The position numbers and the translations under genes are program-made. A stretch of DNA of 64,000 bases from Carboxylicivirga sp. (GTDB lineage Bacteria > Bacteroidota > Bacteroidia > Bacteroidales > Marinilabiliaceae), in the NCBI GenBank assembly GCA_025210475.1, contig JAOARW010000055.1:1-64000 (forward strand), written 5' to 3'. Below, piece by piece: positions 7,154 to 16,314 of this stretch; position 1 is the first letter of the stretch, and each line of letters starts with the position of its first letter. The notes beneath the pieces were generated by a model, which did not search any database, was not told the DNA's origin, and was given only the letters and a program-made list of their open reading frames with translations.

Positions 7154-8608
7154 CTAAAAATCGTAGATGCTCTTCTGCTTTTGCTTGTTCTTTCGCAGTT
7201 GCTTGTAATTGTATTGGCGCTGTGCCTCAACAAATATCGGTGTAAAGCTCTCGGTAGGCGATGGTGATGGCGAAAGCAACAACTTCTGCGACGGATCAAT
7301 AACAAAATAAGCCGGTAAAGCTTTAATGTGGTAATCCAATGCTACTCTAGGCATGGCCATATAGTGCAGAAAATCCCATTTGTATTTATTATCCTTTACC
7401 AGCTTTTCAGCGGCTGTCGGATCTTCGTCCATAATAATGGTGACGATGGTAACCTCACGCCGAAGCTGTTTTGATAAAACATTTAGCAATTGTAAATCCT
7501 GCTTACAGGTATGATTACTGGTGTGCATAAAATTCAGGTAGACAAACTTCCCTTTGTAATCAGCTAATGAACGTTCTTTCCCATCTAAACGATACAGGGT
7601 AAATGGCGGTGCTTCTGATCCATTGCGTAACCAGGTTACCTTTTTGTATAATCCTTTGGCAATGTCTTTAATGCGAAGGCTCGATCCGCTGCTTTGTGCC
7701 TGTTTAAACAAGTCTATGATACGATTCTGATCGTAGCGACCGGAATAAAAAGCATCGTAACATGATTTTAGCAAAACAAGGTCGGCCAGCTCGGCATTGC
7801 GAAACAAAGTATCTTTTTGCAACACCATCGACAAACTGTCGAATGACGATCCCTTGGCGTAAGTTTCGCGTAATTCATCACCCCTCTTTGCTGAGAAATA
7901 ACTGGTGAAGAAACTCTTAAATATTGTGTTAAAAGTTTTTTGAAAAGATGGCATGTTTATTTGCAAGGGCTCACCCTTCATGGCATAATACATGGCTTTT
8001 CGCTTATTGCGTTTATAGGCCAGGTTGTATAATTCGCCATAAGCATATTGCTTGTACTTGGTAAAATATGCCAACTCGGATGAAAACTGCGCATCTAAGT
8101 TTTGAATAATCTCTTTTGCTGCATTAACATCTCCCCTTGAGAACAAATTAACTGCATTGGCATTGTATTGTTTCGAAAACTCGCTATCAAAATCGGCAAT
8201 TAAGCGATTTAGTCCCTGAGCCTCCTCATTGGCAATTCCCAACTCTACCTCCTCGGGAATAAAATAAGGATTAAAGCGATCGGCATCGGTACGCGGTAAA
8301 AATGGGGGCAGTACCAACTCGTAATTCTGACCGGGTTCCAGATAAATATCAGCCCGGTATTTGCCCATGTCAATTTTGGCATACACAATTGAGCTGATTT
8401 CAACACTTTGTTCAAAACGGCCGTCTTCATGCACACTGATTACCATCAGATCGGCCATCTCCATGGAGATAGGATTAACCACCTTTTGTACCACCAAGTG
8501 ATAACCAGCGTAATCCGGAGCGTGTCCGCGAACCGTTACCCACTGAAGTTCCTGAGCCGATATCCAGCTGAGGTTAATAAAGAGTAGTACAAAAGCAAGC
8601 CAACGCAT
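7154..8608 (-). CDS. Secreted TlpA/thioredoxin-like protein lacking CxxC
   Basis: A 484-residue periplasmic protein with a signal peptide cleaved near residue 18 (WISA-Q). An N-terminal beta-rich DUF4369-like part and a helical middle precede a thioredoxin-like domain from about 336. The expected redox motif is replaced: after FVYLNFMHTSN only one Cys follows (HTCKQ), so there is no CxxC pair. The cis-Pro position is kept (KALPAYFVID). A reductase role is therefore unlikely; a binding or chaperone role, or chemistry with one Cys, is possible. The start codon abuts the coaD stop, so it is co-transcribed with coaD. Confidence 0.8.
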   Translation of the reverse strand: MRWLAFVLLFINLSWISAQELQWVTVRGHAPDYAGYHLVVQKVVNPISMEMADLMVISVHEDGRFEQSVEISSIVYAKIDMGKYRADIYLEPGQNYELVLPPFLPRTDADRFNPYFIPEEVELGIANEEAQGLNRLIADFDSEFSKQYNANAVNLFSRGDVNAAKEIIQNLDAQFSSELAYFTKYKQYAYGELYNLAYKRNKRKAMYYAMKGEPLQINMPSFQKTFNTIFKSFFTSYFSAKRGDELRETYAKGSSFDSLSMVLQKDTLFRNAELADLVLLKSCYDAFYSGRYDQNRIIDLFKQAQSSGSSLRIKDIAKGLYKKVTWLRNGSEAPPFTLYRLDGKERSLADYKGKFVYLNFMHTSNHTCKQDLQLLNVLSKQLRREVTIVTIIMDEDPTAAEKLVKDNKYKWDFLHYMAMPRVALDYHIKALPAYFVIDPSQKLLLSPSPSPTESFTPIFVEAQRQYNYKQLRKNKQKQKSIYDF

Positions 8609-9079
8609 CTACATGTATTTTTGAATATTGATTTTTATGGCATCGGGTAAAAACTGACCAGCATCGCCACCATGCTTCACGATATCGCGCACAATTGAAC
8701 TGTTAACCGGCGTATGCTCGGGTGTTGTTAACAAGAATACCGAATCGATTCCACTCATAGCCTTGTTAACCTGAGCAATAGCTCTTTCGTATTCAAAGTC
8801 AGCCGCCGTTCGAATACCTCGTAATATATGCGTACAATTAATATCTTTCGCGAAATCAACTGTTAATCCTTCGTATTTCTCAACTGTAACCCGCTCATCT
8901 CCTTCGAATACATCGCGTATCCATTTCATACGATCTTCCAGGGGAAAGAAATCTTTTTTATTGGAATTATATCCAACTGCAATTATAATCTTGTCGAACA
9001 GACTCAAACCTCTCCGCACAACATCTTCATGACCGACTGTGAAAGGATCAAACGATCCTGGAAAAATTGCTACTTTCAT
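8609..9079 (-). CDS. coaD: Phosphopantetheine adenylyltransferase
   Basis: Catalyses the penultimate step of coenzyme A synthesis, 4'-phosphopantetheine + ATP to dephospho-CoA. At 156 residues it has the normal length. The nucleotidyltransferase motif is GSFDPFTVGH (residues 8-17, TxGH) and the C-terminal motif NSSIVRDI replaces the usual ISSTxVR. Cytoplasmic. It leads a two-gene unit with the TlpA-like gene. Confidence 0.96.
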   Translation of the reverse strand: MKVAIFPGSFDPFTVGHEDVVRRGLSLFDKIIIAVGYNSNKKDFFPLEDRMKWIRDVFEGDERVTVEKYEGLTVDFAKDINCTHILRGIRTAADFEYERAIAQVNKAMSGIDSVFLLTTPEHTPVNSSIVRDIVKHGGDAGQFLPDAIKINIQKYM

Positions 9080-9256
9080 ATACTCTAATTAAATTTCTTT
9101 CAGTTGTCACATGGAACTCCCAAATAAAATCAATCATTCTCCTGCGTGTAAATTGAATTTGCATGGTCGTTTCATGTGTTAATATTTTAATCAATGCACA
9201 AGGGCGTAAAATTTGAAAAAAAATAGCGCTCACGCAAGTCTTAACACGGCTATTAT

Positions 9257-10705
9257 TTACCAAAACTTTATTTTACCTGCCGCAAAGGCCGACATGCGCA
9301 GAAGAATAAAACCATGGCTAAATCGTGATATATTGGTATCGCCATATTTACGTTCCCGGTATCGGATTGGTAAATCAACAATCTTCAGGTTTAGCTTATA
9401 GGCTCCGAATAACAAATCGAAGTCCCCAAAAGGATCGAACTCACCAAAGAAAGCCCGGTTATTTGCCAGTTTTAAGTAATCGTTTCTGAACATCACCTTG
9501 GTGCCACAAAGGGTATCTTTAATCGGGCGCTCCAATATCCAGCTAAAAAGTCGCGAAAAGAAATGGTTACCAATGGTATTAAGTGTGCGCATGGCATTTT
9601 TCTCCATGGGATATACCAGCCTCACGCCATTTATAAATTCTCCTTTACCGCGTGTAATGGCATTGTAAAATTTAGGTAAATCCTCGGGTGGCACCGTGAG
9701 GTCGGCATCCAGAATCATTAAAATATCGCCTTCGGCAGCAGCATAGCCCTTGCGTACCGCATCACCTTTCCCTTTGCCATCTTGTTGCATTATCTTAATG
9801 CGATGCGTGTCCTTATACTTGTCTGCCATTTTTTGAATGGTCTCCCAGGTATCATCAGTGGAGTTACCCTCCACAAAAATAAGTTCGGTGAACTTACCCA
9901 TCTGAGGCGTTCTTTGGATGGCGGCTTCAATGTTTCCACTTTCATTGCGGGCCGGCACAACAACCGACACTGAATAGCGCTGGTCAACCTCTTGCTGGGT
10001 TAAACGTTGCGGGAAAGGACGGGCAAAAACAAATTGGTTAAGCCCGAATAATTGAAAGAAGGGTAAGCGCGATACAAAGCGGTTCAGAATCCAGGAAAGC
10101 AAGGGTATGCGATACGGCATCAGCATGCTTCGGTTTCTTTTATATGTATCAAAACCTGCCAGGTAAAGCAGGTTGGCAATATCGCCGCTCGACAGCCAGT
10201 TTTGCTCAGTGGTTCTTTTCTTTAAGCGCAGCCATTCTGCCAGTTTAATGATTGGTTCCCAGAAACGATTGTAATAAGTAACAATGATGCGTGTTTTTTC
10301 ATGACACACCTTTCTGAGTTCATTAAATATTAACTCAATATCATCGACGACCCCCAGTAGATTGGACAAAATAATGACATCAAACTTCTCATCCAATTGA
10401 ATATTTTCGGCTTCCATCAGGCGAAAATCCATATCGGGAAATTGCTTTTGTGCCTGATCTAATATCGGCTCACAAAAATCAATACCCAACTTGCGTTTTC
10501 CATTAACTGCAGCCAGCAATTCGCCCGAACCACAACCAATTTCCAACACAGAGCTTTCTTCGTGAATGTAATAGTTACAATAGCGTGTGATTGAATCCCA
10601 ATAGTAGCTTCTTCGTTTGCGGTATTTTACCCAATTTTCTGATCGTGATATAAAATATTGTCGTCGCTCTTCGTTTGCTCGCATCTTTATTTCCTCAATT
10701 TTCAT
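9257..10705 (-). CDS. Methyltransferase-glycosyltransferase family 2 fusion
   Basis: Two enzymes in one 482-residue chain. Residues 1-235 are a class I AdoMet methyltransferase with motif I VLEIGCGSGELL (53-64) and the acidic GIDF of motif II. From about 244 a DPM1-like GT2 domain starts with SVSVVVPARNESGN and has a DxD metal site at DADL (333-336). GT2 enzymes of this type move a sugar from an NDP-sugar to polyprenyl phosphate. The next gene is a GT39-like membrane protein that uses such lipid-linked sugars, 7 nt away, so the pair probably makes and spends one donor. The acceptor of the methyl group is unknown. Confidence 0.88.
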   Translation of the reverse strand: MKIEEIKMRANEERRQYFISRSENWVKYRKRRSYYWDSITRYCNYYIHEESSVLEIGCGSGELLAAVNGKRKLGIDFCEPILDQAQKQFPDMDFRLMEAENIQLDEKFDVIILSNLLGVVDDIELIFNELRKVCHEKTRIIVTYYNRFWEPIIKLAEWLRLKKRTTEQNWLSSGDIANLLYLAGFDTYKRNRSMLMPYRIPLLSWILNRFVSRLPFFQLFGLNQFVFARPFPQRLTQQEVDQRYSVSVVVPARNESGNIEAAIQRTPQMGKFTELIFVEGNSTDDTWETIQKMADKYKDTHRIKIMQQDGKGKGDAVRKGYAAAEGDILMILDADLTVPPEDLPKFYNAITRGKGEFINGVRLVYPMEKNAMRTLNTIGNHFFSRLFSWILERPIKDTLCGTKVMFRNDYLKLANNRAFFGEFDPFGDFDLLFGAYKLNLKIVDLPIRYRERKYGDTNISRFSHGFILLRMSAFAAGKIKFW

Positions 10706-10712
10706 TGCCAGC

Positions 10713-12344
10713 TTATTTAGCCGCCTTATAATCTACTTTGAATAAATAGGCCGGCTCTACCTCGCCTCCTATCTTATGTTCTAACTTAAATATCTCGGGG
10801 TACTTCTTTGATATTATGTACAGGTAGCGATGAATGGTATTGATGGTCTGACCATTATTAACCGCCGGATTCTTTCGAAGACTAGCCATAATTACATGAC
10901 TGATCTTTTTATCTTTTAATCGCTTTAGCAGGACGTCCGGATCATTGCTATCGAACCGGTAAATACCGTAGAATTTCTTTCCATTGGCATAAATCCGTGC
11001 CATATTAGGCTTGCGAACAGCCACATAAGTATCGGCAGGTAACTTTTCGCCAACGTATTCAGTCATTGCCAAATAGTGTTGCCAATCATCGGTATAACCT
11101 TCATACAAATCTCCTCTCAGATTCTTTTTAAGTGTCATCAGATCCACTTTGGAGAAAGACTGACCAATAACACTGATCGTACATACAACTACCAATAAAA
11201 TAGCCAGTCGCGGCAACCAATTACCTTTCTTTTCTTTTGCAAACTCAAAAATACCATAAAGCAAAACCAGGATCATTCCACTCAAAAACGGGATTATCAG
11301 GCGGTACTGATCCCAAAGCTTTTGAAGCACAACAAAGGTTATTCCCAACATTACAGCGGTATATATCGCTGTAAACAGCATGTATTTATTTCGTATAAAA
11401 GCTTTAAACGCACCCCAAAGGAATAACAGGTACAACAAAATTGTTAATCCGCCATTAATACTTATCAGCTTTAGCGATTTCAAGCCTACCATTTGCAAAA
11501 AGTGCTTCGATAAGTAAAGGTTCGAATTATCAATAAACCGGGCAACAAATCCTGAGAAAGTCTCCTTTCCTTTATCCATCTGATATGGATGCTTATATAA
11601 TAAGGTATTCGCCTGGCCTCCATCGAACAACCCATTATCCCAAACAGCACTCTTAATCAGCAGAAAAACAAACATCATGGCAATAAACCCACCCAACACA
11701 ATGGCGGCATGCTTGTACTTCTTTTCCAGAATTAAAAATACCAGAACAGCAATTAGGGCACCTACCCCAACTGTTCGGGTTAAGCAAGCCGGAAGAATAG
11801 CTCCACTCAATAAGAGAAGATGTTTCCAATTAATGAAGCCAGATGTATCTTCATTAATACGAAATACAAGAGCAAATACCGGTAACTGAATCAATATGAA
11901 TAGTGCTTCGCTATATGTTTGGCTGCTGAAATAGATGTACTGACTACTTAAACATGTAATCAAAAGTGTACTGAACAGTAAAGTAAAACTAATGCGATTG
12001 CGGTAAATGCGGTAAAATACCCAAATGCTGGCTAACATCAGAATCAGGGATGTCATTTTAAGTAAGCCGAGATTGATGCCAAACAGCCCAACAAACAAGG
12101 ATAAAAACATGGGGTATAATGGTCCTTGAAACGAAGGATAAGATCCGCTATTTATAAAATTTAATGCCCGAATAATATAGGTACTGTCATCGCCTCCTTC
12201 ACTCACCCTCAGGTTAAAAAGCAGCAAGGACATTAGTGTAAAAGCCCCCATAATCATCCAGATGACTTTTTTCTGGTGGAGAGACAACCAACTTTCGACC
12301 TGACTTAAAAGGTCGGTGTTGGCTTCAGAAACCTTCTTCTTCAT
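10713..12344 (-). CDS. GT39/ArnT-like polytopic glycosyltransferase
   Basis: A 543-residue GT-C type membrane protein with about eleven helices and a C-terminal soluble domain of roughly 150 residues. The acidic pair GDDSTY after the first helix (about 50-55) matches the catalytic Asp region of the PMT/ArnT superfamily. Such enzymes take sugar from polyprenyl-phosphate and move it to lipid, glycan or protein outside the inner membrane. It is encoded between the GT2 fusion and an SLC12-like transporter, 3-8 nt from each. The acceptor cannot be told. Confidence 0.8.
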   Translation of the reverse strand: MKKKVSEANTDLLSQVESWLSLHQKKVIWMIMGAFTLMSLLLFNLRVSEGGDDSTYIIRALNFINSGSYPSFQGPLYPMFLSLFVGLFGINLGLLKMTSLILMLASIWVFYRIYRNRISFTLLFSTLLITCLSSQYIYFSSQTYSEALFILIQLPVFALVFRINEDTSGFINWKHLLLLSGAILPACLTRTVGVGALIAVLVFLILEKKYKHAAIVLGGFIAMMFVFLLIKSAVWDNGLFDGGQANTLLYKHPYQMDKGKETFSGFVARFIDNSNLYLSKHFLQMVGLKSLKLISINGGLTILLYLLFLWGAFKAFIRNKYMLFTAIYTAVMLGITFVVLQKLWDQYRLIIPFLSGMILVLLYGIFEFAKEKKGNWLPRLAILLVVVCTISVIGQSFSKVDLMTLKKNLRGDLYEGYTDDWQHYLAMTEYVGEKLPADTYVAVRKPNMARIYANGKKFYGIYRFDSNDPDVLLKRLKDKKISHVIMASLRKNPAVNNGQTINTIHRYLYIISKKYPEIFKLEHKIGGEVEPAYLFKVDYKAAK

Positions 12345-12347
12345 TAA

Positions 12348-14567
12348 TTAAATATCTTTTTTTTGTGAGGTATTAACGAATAATACATTACTCATATCGC
12401 CATAATCAATCAGGATATTTGGATTTTCACGCACTGCTTCAGGTTTAAATCCTACAATCGCTAAATCGGCATCCGAACTTTGTTCCATAATCACCTCATG
12501 CCTGGTTTGAGTCCCAATCATAGGCAGGAACTTAACGTTGGAAGGAGAAATTGGTAAACGCCCTTCCTGTATTAATTCGAGTAATCGTTTTCTTTGTTTT
12601 TCAACCTGGCTCTCAGGGAAGATGGCATATATTTTTATGACTGCATTCCGCCATTCGGGGTGACCCGATATAATATAAGCCAATAGAATCATCAGGTTGG
12701 CATTTCTAAAATCATGAGCACTGATCCACACATGGATCTCGCGCTTATAGCCAAAACCTTTATAAGATGAGTTTAGCACACATACGTCGAAACCTGTTGC
12801 ATCAAAAAGTTGATAATTATCCAAAGCATGCTTGAGCGACTCTGGGTTATTCCTTGAGAACTCAAATAAAATCAAGTTATTACCTTTCCCGCTAATACCG
12901 GATAATTGAATAACCTGTGCGATGGCCGAAGTATAAGACGGACTGATGATGGTATCGAGATATAAACGGCTCTTGCTGCCTTCCGACTGGTGAATCAAAC
13001 GCTTTAATACGTCCTGCGACTCACTGTGTGTTTCTTTATTTAAAAATCCTTTAATAAAATGAATATAGGTGCCGAACCCATGTTTATTACAAATCCAACG
13101 CAGGAGATCAAATGCCGCCTGTCGCTTAAACGAATCTTCTGAAACACAAATGGCAAAAGGCCGCCAGTGCTGTTCGCGTTCATCTTTATTAGCCCGTTGA
13201 ACAAAAACCTGTATCTCGCGACTTAACTGAAACACAACACCTTTAAAAAGTTTCTCAAGACCGTGACGATCAGGATTGGTAACCGTAATAAAGTAATAAG
13301 TGATGGCCATCATTAGCGAGGCCAGTGCCGCATAGGCCCACTTCATCTGGAACATTAACCAGAAGGACAAAACAGCTCCTATCAGTGAAAAATACCAACG
13401 GTTGTATTTAAATGTTGGACGGTATGAAGGATCGGCAGCGAAATGTTCTAGAAAGGAGATCAGACATATAAAACCATACGTGATCATAAAGAACATGGAA
13501 ATAATCTCGGCCACAAAATTGACATCGCCAATAATGATAAAGAAGAAAGCGATAACAATGGTAATGACACTTCCATTAATTGGTTCGTTATCGGCTTCAC
13601 GCCCCTTGGCTATCCAGTTATTGAAGTTATCAAAAGGCATAATACAATCGAAGCCAATAGCCTGCAACGTTCGTGGTGCTACCAACAACGACCCGATGGC
13701 TGAAGACAAACATGCTGCAGCCAACCCGATTGGAATAATTGGTCCCCATATGGCAATTTCCGACATGATGAGCTGATCGTCCTGCATGGCCTGTGGTGTA
13801 GCCGATGAAGCTAGTTTAAAGGCCACAATGATATAAATAATCATACCAACAATGGTGGCCAGCAAAGTTCCTTTTGGAATCGATTTCTTTGGATCTTTTA
13901 AATCGCCGGATAAACCTAAACCAGCAGCAATACCAGTAAAAGCAGGGAATATAATTGTAAAGACCACGAAGAAACCATCACTGCCGCTAACCGTACTGTT
14001 TAATGATAATTGTATGCCTTCTTCCATTGGTTTACCGGCCAAAAAGAAAAAGATGGATACAAATAAAAGTGCCACCACGCCATACAATGCCTTCATACCG
14101 ATATTGGCTCCCCGTAATATCACAACCACCGATAGGATGGTCATTAATACCAGAGTCACAATCTTTTTAAAAACCGCTTCGTCTATTTCAAATGGCAAAT
14201 AATCAATCAGCGGATCAAAGGCCTCTCCAAAAGCAATAATATAGAATGCCACACTTACAGCCTGCGATAAGTACAAGGCCAGACCAATAGCACCCCCAAT
14301 ATTCAGACCGAAAGAGCGCGATATGATATAATAAGCTCCGCCTCCCTGCACTCTTTGATTCGTAGCTATTTCGGCCACCGCCAAGGCAGTTGGTACCGTC
14401 ACAACATGCCCAATAACAATGATGGCAATTAAACCTCCTAAACCAACATTTGCCAAAGCATAACCAAATCGCAGGAAGAGAATTGCTCCCAGGATCGTGG
14501 AAATTGCTGTCATAAATACAGCCATGGCACCAAAGCCGGCATTAGGGTTCGTTAATGATTTCTGCAT
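12348..14567 (-). CDS. SLC12-like (APC superfamily) transporter
   Basis: A 739-residue transporter. Residues 1 to about 430 form 12 membrane helices of the amino acid-polyamine-cation superfamily, beginning with the SLC12-type helix 1 words AISTILGAILFLRFGY. The rest is a cytoplasmic domain with two Rossmann-like halves, as in eukaryotic Na-K-Cl cotransporters and their bacterial relatives. Substrate could be cations with chloride or amino acids; sequence does not decide. It is the first gene of the unit with the two glycosyltransferases and has a good promoter at 14588-14619. Confidence 0.82.
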   Translation of the reverse strand: MQKSLTNPNAGFGAMAVFMTAISTILGAILFLRFGYALANVGLGGLIAIIVIGHVVTVPTALAVAEIATNQRVQGGGAYYIISRSFGLNIGGAIGLALYLSQAVSVAFYIIAFGEAFDPLIDYLPFEIDEAVFKKIVTLVLMTILSVVVILRGANIGMKALYGVVALLFVSIFFFLAGKPMEEGIQLSLNSTVSGSDGFFVVFTIIFPAFTGIAAGLGLSGDLKDPKKSIPKGTLLATIVGMIIYIIVAFKLASSATPQAMQDDQLIMSEIAIWGPIIPIGLAAACLSSAIGSLLVAPRTLQAIGFDCIMPFDNFNNWIAKGREADNEPINGSVITIVIAFFFIIIGDVNFVAEIISMFFMITYGFICLISFLEHFAADPSYRPTFKYNRWYFSLIGAVLSFWLMFQMKWAYAALASLMMAITYYFITVTNPDRHGLEKLFKGVVFQLSREIQVFVQRANKDEREQHWRPFAICVSEDSFKRQAAFDLLRWICNKHGFGTYIHFIKGFLNKETHSESQDVLKRLIHQSEGSKSRLYLDTIISPSYTSAIAQVIQLSGISGKGNNLILFEFSRNNPESLKHALDNYQLFDATGFDVCVLNSSYKGFGYKREIHVWISAHDFRNANLMILLAYIISGHPEWRNAVIKIYAIFPESQVEKQRKRLLELIQEGRLPISPSNVKFLPMIGTQTRHEVIMEQSSDADLAIVGFKPEAVRENPNILIDYGDMSNVLFVNTSQKKDI

Positions 14568-14587
14568 AACATTTTAATCAATCCTAA

Positions 14588-14619
14588 CAAACCTAGTATT
14601 TTTAATTGTTACCCACAAA
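14588..14619 (-). promoter_or_regulatory. Promoter of the SLC12-like transporter
   Basis: Minus strand: -33 box TTTG (14619-14616), 20-nt spacer, -7 box TAGGTTTG (14595-14588). Both boxes and the spacing fit the Bacteroidota consensus. The leader would be only about 12-15 nt. Confidence 0.72.
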
Positions 14620-14622
14620 CAT

Positions 14623-14634
14623 TGCACATGTGCA
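14623..14634. promoter_or_regulatory. Perfect 12-bp palindrome between divergent genes
   Basis: TGCACATGTGCA lies just upstream of the -33 box of the SLC12-like gene, between it and divergent uraA. It could be an operator for one or both; only the symmetry and position support this. Confidence 0.35.
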
Positions 14635-14700
14635 TCAATTATTCTTATTGAGAAAGCCCCTAAATAAACCTTTCAATTATAACATTTTAATTGATATTCG

Positions 14701-14708
14701 TACTTTTG
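14701..14708 (+). promoter_or_regulatory. Likely -7 box of uraA
   Basis: TACTTTTG fits TAnnTTTG and lies 29 nt before the uraA ATG. No clear -33 TTTG is seen at the right distance. Confidence 0.45.
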
Positions 14709-14737
14709 CGCAGTTTAACATGTAACGAAATCGCAAT

Positions 14738-15955
14738 ATGAAGCAATCACGCGCTCCGATGCACCTTAGCAAACAGGTCATTATTGGTATTCAATTTCTT
14801 TTCGTGGCATTTGGGGCCACGGTACTCGTTCCTTTATTAGTTGGTATTGATCCTTCGATAGCCCTGTTTTCAGCAGGTGTAGGAACACTCTTATTTCATT
14901 TAATCACCAAAGGAAAAGTACCTGTATTTCTGGGAAGTAGCTTTGCCTTTATCGCTCCAATCGTAGAAGCCACAAAACAATTCGGCTTGCCCGGAACCTT
15001 ATCCGGACTGATAGCAGTAGGTATTGTGTACATTGGTGTTTCGGCATTGATTAAAGCCCGAGGATTAGGTTTTATCGAACGCTTGTTCCCTTCGGTTGTT
15101 GTTGGCCCGGTAATTATGGTTATCGGATTATCATTGGCTTCAGTTGGTGTTGATATGGCCAAGTCTAACTGGCTAATCGCCGTTGTATCACTTTTAACAG
15201 CAATTATCGTTGTTATTTACACCAAAGGCCTGATTAAACTGATTCCAATTTTTGTTGGTATTGTTTCAGGATACGTTTTATCACTGATTTTAGGCATTGT
15301 TGATTTTTCGCCTATAAAGGAAGCTGCCTGGTTTAGCTTGCCTCCTTTTGTAATGCCTCAGTGGAGTTGGAATGCAATTATTTATATGATTCCTGTTGCC
15401 ATTGCTCCATTAATTGAGCACGTTGGAGATATGTATGCCATTGGTGCAGTAGCCGATAAAAACTACGTTAAAGATCCGGGGCTTCACCGCACAATGTTGG
15501 GTGATGGTATCGCCACTTCATTTGCTGCATTAATCGGAAGTGTTCCTAACACTACATACTCTGAAGTAACCGGAGCCATTTCTTTAACTAAGATTACAGA
15601 TCCGAAAATCTTACGCATCTCAGCTATTACAGCTGTTGCCTTTTCGTTAATCGGAAAAATCAGTGGTTTCTTAAAATCAATACCACCATCAGTATTGGGA
15701 GGTATCATGTTATTGTTATTTGGTATGATTGCCAGTGTGGGTATTCGCACACTTGTTGATTCGAAAGCTGATTTAACTAAAACCCGCAACCAGGTAATTG
15801 TTTCAATTATCCTGACTGTTGGTATTGGTGGTGCAGTCATTCAATTTGGTAATTTTTCTTTGGCGGGAATTGGTTTAGCCTCATTGGTTGGAGTTATCTT
15901 AAACCTGATATTACCCGACAAATCGAAGCCTGTTCATATTGAAGACGAACACTAA
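14738..15955 (+). CDS. uraA: Uracil/xanthine permease (NCS2 family)
   Basis: A 405-residue nucleobase:proton symporter with 14 predicted helices. The substrate-site words of UraA are recognisable: LIEHVGDM, with Glu and His in helix 8, and NTTYSEVTGAISL in helix 10, which keeps the second conserved Glu. The length is typical. Uracil is the likeliest substrate by similarity; xanthine relatives exist. It is a single-gene unit ending in a strong hairpin at 15971. Confidence 0.92.
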   Translation: MKQSRAPMHLSKQVIIGIQFLFVAFGATVLVPLLVGIDPSIALFSAGVGTLLFHLITKGKVPVFLGSSFAFIAPIVEATKQFGLPGTLSGLIAVGIVYIGVSALIKARGLGFIERLFPSVVVGPVIMVIGLSLASVGVDMAKSNWLIAVVSLLTAIIVVIYTKGLIKLIPIFVGIVSGYVLSLILGIVDFSPIKEAAWFSLPPFVMPQWSWNAIIYMIPVAIAPLIEHVGDMYAIGAVADKNYVKDPGLHRTMLGDGIATSFAALIGSVPNTTYSEVTGAISLTKITDPKILRISAITAVAFSLIGKISGFLKSIPPSVLGGIMLLLFGMIASVGIRTLVDSKADLTKTRNQVIVSIILTVGIGGAVIQFGNFSLAGIGLASLVGVILNLILPDKSKPVHIEDEH

Positions 15956-15970
15956 TAAGATATGATATAA

Positions 15971-16016
15971 AACAACAAAGGCGATGTTCTGAAGAGCATC
16001 GCCTTTGTTGTTTTTA
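15971..16016. terminator. Bidirectional terminator, uraA / oxidase pair
   Basis: A perfect 16-bp stem (15971-15986 with 15997-16012), 10-nt loop, followed by T's on the plus strand and T-rich on the minus strand. It separates convergent uraA and the cytochrome oxidase subunit genes. Confidence 0.88.
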
Positions 16017-16026
16017 TGATTGTTGC

Positions 16027-16296
16027 TTAACCTACAAATGCCACAAAAAAGACTAACAATGCAAGAGCTAATACCCCGGCTATTAAAAGTCTGGCAAAAC
16101 TGCTGTCAAGTTTAATCTTCATAAATTTAGACATTACCACCAGTGCACTCACAATAGCTAAACCAACCGCAAAAAGCGTACTGACATAACCCAAATTTAA
16201 CGTGCTCAGTCCGGTCGATATCAATGTTAGTACAACTAAACCAATAAAAATAAGTGTATATGCTGTTGCCGATAATGACGTATTCTGATTTTCCAT
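16027..16296 (-). CDS. Cytochrome c oxidase subunit IV family protein
   Basis: An 89-residue membrane protein with three helices, the size and layout of the small subunit IV (CoxD/CyoD-like) of bacterial heme-copper oxidases. It helps assemble or stabilise subunits I and III. It follows the subunit III gene by 18 nt. No catalytic residues are expected. Confidence 0.75.
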   Translation of the reverse strand: MENQNTSLSATAYTLIFIGLVVLTLISTGLSTLNLGYVSTLFAVGLAIVSALVVMSKFMKIKLDSSFARLLIAGVLALALLVFFVAFVG

Positions 16297-16314
16297 TTTA
16301 GTATAGATTTAGTG

